A stretch of DNA of 18,841 bases, taken from positions 1-18,841 of the forward strand of contig CAAEFC010000010.1 of NCBI GenBank assembly GCA_900755065.1, read 5' to 3'. The translations under genes and the position numbers were made by a program. Of the stretch, positions 14,368 to 18,841 are shown in pieces. The DNA comes from Bacilli bacterium (GTDB taxonomy: Bacteria > Bacillota_I > Bacilli_A > RFN20 > CAG-449). The stretch's first letter is position 1. Each line of letters starts with the position of its first letter. The notes below the pieces were generated by a model. It saw nothing but the letters and a program-made list of their open reading frames with translations. It had not been told where the DNA came from and did not search any database.

Positions 14368-15978
14368 CTAAGCGCCATACTGACTGATGAATAAGTCATT
14401 GGCGATTTTGATGATATTCTGAATGCCGGTCGCCGAATAGGTCGCGCCGGAAACGATATCCGAAGGGTTCATCGTCAGAATGTCGTTTGAAGCGTAATCG
14501 AAATCCTCGATGCCTTCTTTGACTTTGGTTTCGTACGATGCGCCGACGTTCGGTGTTTCCAGAAGCGAAATTCCCAGAATGCTCTTGTCCTCTACGGAGA
14601 AAGCGATGTAGAAGGAGCAGGATTTTTTCTGCGAATACGGCGGTTCGGTAACGATTTCAACTTTATCGCCGGTTACGCAATAGACGACGCCGATTTCATT
14701 CAGATCCGCGTCGAGAATCGCATATTGCGACTTGACGCGTCCGTTTTCTTTCAGATTGTCGGAAGAAATTTCTTTGGAATAGGTTCCGAACGTATAGCCG
14801 TTCTCGTCCATGAACGAAAAGTGCGTCGCCGCGACTAAGTCGTCGTATTCCGCGCGGGCGATGCCGTTGACGGAATTGACTTCTCTGCCGCCGTTGGTAA
14901 ACCACGAGACGGTGATGATCGTCGCGATCGACAGGGCGGAAAGGCCGAAGGTAACGCCGGATTTGACGCCGGTCCGTTCGCTCGTCTTTCCCGTGATGAA
15001 CAGATCGATCGACGGCGAGATCAGGTTGACGATGGCGATCGAATAGACGACGCCTTCGACGCCGTTGGTGCCGACGCGGATCAGCATCGTTAATAGCGCG
15101 GCAACGATACCTACGAGACAGTTGCCAAACGGCGAAGTCGGCGTGGTGACCGGATCGGTGATCATGAAGACGGCGCCGAACATCAGACCGCCCAGACCGA
15201 GTTGATAGACCAGATAGAGCAACGGATTGTCGAATCCGAGAATCAGACCGATCAGAAGAGAACTGATCGCGACGGTACCGACATAAAACACCGGTGCGCG
15301 CCAGTTGATGACGCCGCGAATCGCCAGAACGATGCCGAGAACCAGAAGCAGAATCGTAAACGGTTCGCCCATCGTTCCGAAATAATTTCCGAGCAGAACG
15401 TCGATGACGGAGTATCCTTCGATCGGCTGACTGCCCAACCACTGTTGCGTCGAATTGAAGATGCCGGTGATCGTCGCGCCGGTCGTCGCGTCGACGCCGG
15501 AGACAAGACCGCTCGGGGCGGACAGATCGAAGCAAAGTTGAATGAAGATCCGTCCGAACGCCGCCGGGTTGAAGATGTTGCTTCCGAAACCGCCGAAGAG
15601 ATTCTTGACGATCAGCGTTGCGAAGATCGATCCGACGATCACGACGTAATAGTCGGTCCAGACCGGGCAGAGCAACGTGAAGATCATCGCGGTGATCCAG
15701 GAATAGTTGTGAACCAGATCGTAGACGATTTTCTTCCCTAAGGTATTGTCCTTTTTGTTTTTCAGCACCGTCGTCAGCACATCGCAAAGCGCTGTCGAAA
15801 CGAGGGCTACCACCATGAGCAGGATCGAACGGAGACCGTAATTCGCGCCGAGTTTGACGAAAGTGGTTACGATCGCGGCGATCCAGACGATCGCCAGGGC
15901 GATGCCGAGTTCGATCATGATCTGCAACGTGGATTTCTTTGTCCTCTGATAAGGGGCCGAATTTGTTTTGTATGCCAT
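14368..15978 (-). CDS. rnfD: RnfD with a fused C-terminal RnfG-like FMN-binding domain
   Basis: 536 residues, against about 310-350 for ordinary RnfD. Residues 1-360 are the polytopic RnfD body, including FGGFGSNIFNPAA (128-140), the covalent FMN site DATTGAT (163-169, acceptor Thr169) and FMITDPVTTPTSPFGN (271-286). A last TM segment near 340-360 is followed by about 170 extra residues that resemble the exported part of RnfG: LLETPNVGASYETKV (472-486) and DIVSGATYSATGI (507-519), a second complete flavinylation motif with acceptor Thr513. The gene is one open frame, 12 bases after rnfC and 14 before rnfG, so this is a real fusion and not an annotation joint. The complex could therefore carry two or three covalent flavins depending on RnfG. 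Confidence 0.93.
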   Translation of the reverse strand: MAYKTNSAPYQRTKKSTLQIMIELGIALAIVWIAAIVTTFVKLGANYGLRSILLMVVALVSTALCDVLTTVLKNKKDNTLGKKIVYDLVHNYSWITAMIFTLLCPVWTDYYVVIVGSIFATLIVKNLFGGFGSNIFNPAAFGRIFIQLCFDLSAPSGLVSGVDATTGATITGIFNSTQQWLGSQPIEGYSVIDVLLGNYFGTMGEPFTILLLVLGIVLAIRGVINWRAPVFYVGTVAISSLLIGLILGFDNPLLYLVYQLGLGGLMFGAVFMITDPVTTPTSPFGNCLVGIVAALLTMLIRVGTNGVEGVVYSIAIVNLISPSIDLFITGKTSERTGVKSGVTFGLSALSIATIITVSWFTNGGREVNSVNGIARAEYDDLVAATHFSFMDENGYTFGTYSKEISSDNLKENGRVKSQYAILDADLNEIGVVYCVTGDKVEIVTEPPYSQKKSCSFYIAFSVEDKSILGISLLETPNVGASYETKVKEGIEDFDYASNDILTMNPSDIVSGATYSATGIQNIIKIANDLFISQYGA

Positions 15979-15990
15979 TTCTTTCCCTCC

Positions 15991-17298
15991 TTATTTCTTT
16001 TTCTGCGCCATTTTGAAGCGGGTAACCGTTTTCGCGTTCTTCATCGCTTCGGTCAGTTCGATCCGCGACGGGCAGCAATACGAACACATTCCGCATTCGA
16101 CGCAGGAGAGAACGTTCAGTTTGATCAGACGTTCATAATCTTTGGCTTTCAGCGCGCGGCGGATTTCCACCGGCTGCAAGCCGGCCGGACAGTGATGCGT
16201 GCAACTTCCGCAGCGCAGGCAAGGTTCTTCCGAATAGGTGCGGCTCTTCAAAATCGTCAGCGCGCCCATCGGCATATAGATCGGGAATTGATCGGTAGAG
16301 ACCGCTTTGCCGCACATCGGACCGCCCGGAATCAGATTCACGTCTTCCGCGGTGAGTCCGCCGCAGGCGTCGATCAGGTTTTTGGCGATCGTGCCGATTT
16401 TGTAGACGACGTTGGTCGGCTGAGCGATCGCGTCGCCGGAAAGGGTAATCGTCCTCGTATCGATCGGACGGCCGGTAAGCAGAACTTTCGCTAACGAAAT
16501 CACCGTCTGCGCGTTGTTGATGACGACGCCGACTTCTGCCGGAAGCCGATTGTATTCCTTTTTGAAAACCTGACGGATCAGCGTCCGCTCCCAGCCCATC
16601 GGGTAAACGTCCGGAACTTCGACGAGGCGGATATCCGTCCGCGCGCCGATCACGGCGTTGACCGCGTTTTTGACTTCGTCTTTATGCACCTTGATCGCGA
16701 CGATCGCCTTGGACGCGCCGCTGGCCTTCATCAGAAGTTCGCACCCTTTGATTAAGTCTTCGGCTTCCGCTTTCATCACGACGAAATCCGTCGTCAGGAA
16801 CGGTTCGCATTCCACGCCGTTGACCAATAAGGTGTGAATGTCTTTCGGGTGATCGTATTTGACGTAGGTCGGGAAACCCGCGCCGCCTAAACCGACGAGA
16901 CCCGCTTCCTTGATGGCTTCAAAGATTTCCTCCTGGGAATTCTCCGAACTCACCGCCTTTAACGGATCGGCCGGCGTTTCAAGCCCATCGCTTTCGATCG
17001 TGATGTGCTTCGTTGGTCGATTGGCATTCGTGTTGAAAACCATTTCCTGTTCCAGAACCGTCCCCGATACCGATGAGTAGATCGGGACGTAAAAATCGGT
17101 TCTTTCGGCTATCTTCTGTCCGACTTTGACCTTATCGCCGACGCTGACCAATACTTTGATCGGCGTGTTGTTCGGCGCGGTTGTCGGGAAATAGACCTTA
17201 GAACCTTTTTCCGAAACAAGGTGGATGATTTCATTGTGCTTGGACAGTTCCTTGTAGCCGTCCAGATGTCTTCGACCGACAGATCTGAATAAAATCAT
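15991..17298 (-). CDS. rnfC: RnfC, NADH/ferredoxin-side electron transfer subunit
   Basis: 435 residues, normal length, soluble and peripheral on the cytoplasmic face. The N-terminal barrel-sandwich part leads to the flavin/NADH-binding loop GLGGAGFPTYVKY (136-148) and GVECEPFLTTD (161-171). Two [4Fe-4S] sites follow: C360, C363, C366, C370 (CLRCGSCTHHC) and C399, C402, C405 with C408/C409 (CVECGMCSYCC). It heads the rnf operon; GAGAGGAAAA precedes the ATG, and the promoter at 17326-17334 gives a leader of about 20 bases. In the complex it exchanges electrons with NAD(H), so the NAD side of this Rnf is complete even though the ferredoxin-side RnfB is cut down. Confidence 0.97.
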   Translation of the reverse strand: MILFRSVGRRHLDGYKELSKHNEIIHLVSEKGSKVYFPTTAPNNTPIKVLVSVGDKVKVGQKIAERTDFYVPIYSSVSGTVLEQEMVFNTNANRPTKHITIESDGLETPADPLKAVSSENSQEEIFEAIKEAGLVGLGGAGFPTYVKYDHPKDIHTLLVNGVECEPFLTTDFVVMKAEAEDLIKGCELLMKASGASKAIVAIKVHKDEVKNAVNAVIGARTDIRLVEVPDVYPMGWERTLIRQVFKKEYNRLPAEVGVVINNAQTVISLAKVLLTGRPIDTRTITLSGDAIAQPTNVVYKIGTIAKNLIDACGGLTAEDVNLIPGGPMCGKAVSTDQFPIYMPMGALTILKSRTYSEEPCLRCGSCTHHCPAGLQPVEIRRALKAKDYERLIKLNVLSCVECGMCSYCCPSRIELTEAMKNAKTVTRFKMAQKKK

Positions 17299-17325
17299 TT
17301 TTCCTCTCCTCTTTTTAACAAAGGT

Positions 17326-17334
17326 ATTATAGCA
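17326..17334 (-). promoter_or_regulatory. Extended -10 promoter of the rnf operon
   Basis: On the minus strand TGCTATAAT, a full extended -10 element. The -35 region is weak (TTTAAT, 17353-17348, 16-base spacing). The leader is about 20 bases, too short for a riboswitch. Confidence 0.8.
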
Positions 17335-17348
17335 TTTTTGTTTTGCAA

Positions 17349-17389
17349 TTAAATAAAAATCGTCTTTTCAATAAATCTTTTTTATTTAA
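17349..17389. promoter_or_regulatory. AT-rich inverted repeat between the rnf and mrp promoters
   Basis: Perfect 11-base arms TTAAATAAAAA (17349-17359) and TTTTTATTTAA (17379-17389), 19 bases apart. It lies upstream of both divergent start sites and overlaps the weak rnf -35 region. It could be a regulator site or simply an AT-rich promoter stretch. Confidence 0.45.
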
Positions 17390-17401
17390 AGCGCGCGCTT
17401 T
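17388..17401. promoter_or_regulatory. Perfect palindrome at the mrp -35 region
   Basis: AAAGCGCGCGCTTT, a 14-base perfect palindrome, touching the -35 hexamer of the mrp promoter. A GC block inside an AT-rich region is suggestive of an operator; the binding protein is unknown. Confidence 0.45.
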
Positions 17402-17426
17402 ACTTTTCGATTTGGTGTGTTAAAAT
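17399..17426 (+). promoter_or_regulatory. Promoter of the mrp operon
   Basis: TTTACT (17399-17404), 16-base spacer, TAAAAT (17421-17426) in the GTTAAAATAG context. Transcription would begin near 17433, about 26 bases before the mnhE start. Confidence 0.65.
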
Positions 17427-17458
17427 AGTAGCCGTTGAAAGAAGGAGGATGGGGAAAA

Positions 17459-17932
17459 GTGTTTTTGCTTTTGTTTTTGATCTGGTTGCTGTTCAACAAT
17501 TATTACGCGTTGGACGTGCAGTTTCTGGAAATCGTCCTCTTCGGTCTGGCTGTATGCGGACTGATCTATCTCTTTATCATCAAGTGTACGCCTTTTACAT
17601 TCAAAAAGGATCTGAAAATCTGCCGGAAGTTGCCCTGGCTCGCCCTCTACCTGATCGTTCTGCTCAAAGAAGTGATGGTCTCCAACGTCAAGGTTCTCGC
17701 CGTGATCCTCAATCCGAAGGATCAGCCGAATCCGGAAATCGTCTCGATCGACGTCGACGTGCATTCGCCTTTTCTCCGCAACCTGATCGCCAATTCGATC
17801 ACGCTGACGCCGGGAACGATCACGATCTCGTTGCAGGACGACAAAATCATCGTCCACTGTTTGAAGAAAAAATACATCGAAGGGTTTGAAAATTCGCTTT
17901 TGGTGCGGATTGCCCGAAGAATCGAGGGGTAA
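17459..17932 (+). CDS. mnhE: Na+/H+ antiporter subunit MnhE/MrpE
   Basis: 157 residues from GTG 17459. An upstream TTG at 17435 lies almost on the predicted transcription start, and the strong GGAGG (17444-17448) is placed 10 bases before the GTG, so the GTG is preferred. The family pattern is clear: LLFLIWLLFNNYYALD, a second and third TM segment to about residue 85 (KLPWLALYLIVLLKEVMVSNVKV), then the soluble tail with LIANSITLTPGTITISL and an HCL element followed by EGFENSLLVRIARRIEG. MrpE is a small subunit of the multisubunit cation/proton antiporter. It is the first gene of an operon transcribed away from rnf. Confidence 0.94.
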   Translation: MFLLLFLIWLLFNNYYALDVQFLEIVLFGLAVCGLIYLFIIKCTPFTFKKDLKICRKLPWLALYLIVLLKEVMVSNVKVLAVILNPKDQPNPEIVSIDVDVHSPFLRNLIANSITLTPGTITISLQDDKIIVHCLKKKYIEGFENSLLVRIARRIEG

Positions 17933-17934
17933 AA

Positions 17935-18264
17935 ATGAGTCTGGAACTTGCTTACGAAATTTTATTCACGACCGCGTTAGTCGTGCTGAGCCTCTGCATC
18001 GTCGCCGTCATCGTCAAATCCATCTACGGACCGCGTTTAACCGACCGGATCGTTTCCGTGAATATGATTTCCACGTCGGTCACCTCGTGCATCGTCCTTC
18101 TGTCGGTTTTCCTGAACGAATCGTTTTTGCTTGATGTCAGTCTGATCTATGTGCTGATTTCCTTTCTGTCCGTCGTCGTGCTGACCAACGTCTTCGTCAA
18201 TAAATACGAAGAGAATAAAAAAGAAAAAAAGCCGGATGAAAAATCCGACGGGGAGGGCGACTGA
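17935..18264 (+). CDS. mnhF: Na+/H+ antiporter subunit MnhF/MrpF
   Basis: 109 residues with three TM segments. Family features are the segment YGPRLTDRIVSVNMIST (about residues 31-47) and LDVSLIYVLISFLSVVVLTNVF near the end of the membrane part. GAGGGG lies 5 bases before the ATG, and the gene starts 2 bases after mnhE. The last 20 residues are a K/E/D-rich cytoplasmic tail beyond the usual family length of about 90-95. It is a membrane subunit of the Mrp complex; in other systems MrpF has been linked with bile-salt or cation movement, which is not shown here. Confidence 0.94.
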   Translation: MSLELAYEILFTTALVVLSLCIVAVIVKSIYGPRLTDRIVSVNMISTSVTSCIVLLSVFLNESFLLDVSLIYVLISFLSVVVLTNVFVNKYEENKKEKKPDEKSDGEGD

Positions 18265-18265
18265 G

Positions 18266-18619
18266 ATGGAATGGGTTCGATTCGCCTTTTCGGCGTTCTG
18301 CATCGTACTGGGATTGATCGTCTTCGTCTTCGGCGTCTTCGGCGCGTACCGTTTCAAGTTCGTTCTGAACCGGATGCACTCGGCGGCGATGCTCGACACG
18401 ATGGGGCTGTTCTTCCTGTGTTTAGGCGCGGCCATCGCCCGGGGATTCGATTCGACTTCGGTCAAAATCCTGTCGGTCTGCTTTTTCCTGTGGATCACCA
18501 GTCCGATCTGTTCGCATCTGATCGCCAAACTGGAATACATTACCGATCAGAATCTGAACGACGAGATCGAAAACGATTTAAGCGAAACGAAGGAGGGCGA
18601 AGACGATGATCGTATTTAA
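18266..18619 (+). CDS. mnhG: Na+/H+ antiporter subunit MnhG/MrpG
   Basis: 117 residues from ATG 18266, preceded by GGGGAGG 8 or 9 bases upstream; the in-frame ATG at 18236 lies inside mnhF and has no ribosome site. Three TM segments and the family pattern GVFGAYRFKFVLNRMHSAAMLDTMG (about residues 22-46) are seen: the R-M-H-x-A element is typical of MrpG. An acidic tail ends the protein. It overlaps the next gene by 14 bases, so translation is coupled. Confidence 0.94.
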   Translation: MEWVRFAFSAFCIVLGLIVFVFGVFGAYRFKFVLNRMHSAAMLDTMGLFFLCLGAAIARGFDSTSVKILSVCFFLWITSPICSHLIAKLEYITDQNLNDEIENDLSETKEGEDDDRI

Positions 18620-18841
18620 GGTGCTTTTGCTTCTGATCCTGGTGATCTGCGCGATCGCCGTCTGCTTCGTCAAGGACAATCTGGCCGCGGTCGTGGTTTA
18701 CATGTCGAGTTCGTCGGTCATGGCGATCGTCTGGATCGTTCTCGAATCGCCGGATCTGGCGATTACCGAGGCCGCCGTGGGCGCAGGCGTTACCAGCGTT
18801 CTCTTTTTCCTCACGCTGAAAAAGATTCACCGGATCGACAC
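18606..18841 (+). CDS. DUF4040-type antiporter subunit (MbhD/MrpA-C-terminal/MrpB-N-terminal-like), 3' end outside window
   Basis: Partial, 78 residues seen from ATG 18606; AAGGAGG lies 9 bases upstream inside mnhG. Two to three hydrophobic segments and the motif ESPDLAITEAAVGAG are characteristic of the DUF4040 domain. That domain occurs as a separate small subunit (MbhD) in Mbh/Mrp-type clusters and within the MrpA C-terminal region in classical Mrp. Its presence straight after E, F and G fits the E-F-G-D-like order of the Mrp module in membrane-bound hydrogenases and related antiporters, rather than the classical A-to-G order. The rest of the operon (B, C and D-type subunits) is expected beyond the window. 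Confidence 0.85.
   Translation, partial: MIVFKVLLLLILVICAIAVCFVKDNLAAVVVYMSSSSVMAIVWIVLESPDLAITEAAVGAGVTSVLFFLTLKKIHRID

Noticed and set aside
14696..16096. 466-codon minus-strand open frame overlapping rnfD
   Set aside because: It is a shifted frame of rnfD on the same strand, rich in Arg, His and Asp, with no domain. The RnfD frame carries all family motifs.
17299..17325. Flavin or other riboswitch before rnfC
   Set aside because: The leader from the extended -10 promoter is only about 20 bases, too short for any known riboswitch.
17435..17458. TTG 17435 as the start of mnhE
   Set aside because: It falls almost on the predicted transcription start and upstream of the GGAGG site. GTG 17459 is correctly spaced from that site and gives the usual MrpE N-terminus.

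Overview
The window looks like chromosomal DNA of a low-to-mid GC Gram-positive bacterium (Bacillota, probably a Bacilli/Erysipelotrichia-like gut lineage). The evidence is: lipoprotein signals with lipoboxes on four exported proteins, strong GGAGG ribosome sites, sigma-A-type promoters, a LacI-family regulator, a YesL-like protein, and a Clostridia/Bacilli-style rnf operon. TGA is used as a normal stop (1170, 3780, 12544), so this is not a code-4 mollicute. The placement is inferred from gene content only. No rRNA, tRNA, CRISPR array or insertion sequence was seen, and no stretch above 300 bases lacks a gene.

Left half (1-8383): a beta-glucan utilisation locus. On the plus strand come the C-terminal part of a sugar-ABC-transporter ATPase with an unusually long TOBE-like tail, a lipoprotein GH16 laminarinase-type glucanase, two unrecognised membrane proteins, a YesL/DUF624-like membrane protein and a LacI-family regulator. 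Facing it on the minus strand is a second GH16 lipoprotein of the lichenase-motif type. It has a consensus promoter and a LacI-type palindrome in its leader. A secreted or anchored protein of unknown function (7394-8383) is transcribed divergently from it.

Right half (8384-18841): a membrane redox and ion-transport island. A two-repeat lipoprotein (8517-9527) converges with a minus-strand operon of apbE (FMN transferase), a NusG-domain-II protein and a Gx-transporter protein. These are the classes found with extracytosolic flavinylation and flavin-based electron transfer. Next comes the minus-strand rnf operon in the order C-D-G-E-A-(small Cys protein)-B, closed by a terminator. Back to back with rnf, on the plus strand, starts an Mrp/Mbh-type cation antiporter operon (mnhE, F, G, then a DUF4040 subunit that runs off the window).

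How it fits together: Rnf couples ferredoxin/NAD redox chemistry to Na+ or H+ movement. ApbE attaches FMN to RnfD and RnfG-type domains. Mrp exchanges Na+ for H+, so the two divergent operons could convert between ion gradients. The part most worth a second look is the Rnf complex itself. RnfB is only 104 residues and has no ferredoxin domain. A 71-residue membrane protein with four closely spaced cysteines is inserted before it. RnfD carries an extra C-terminal RnfG-like FMN domain with an intact flavinylation motif, while the separate RnfG has an eroded one. Together these suggest a rewired Rnf variant.
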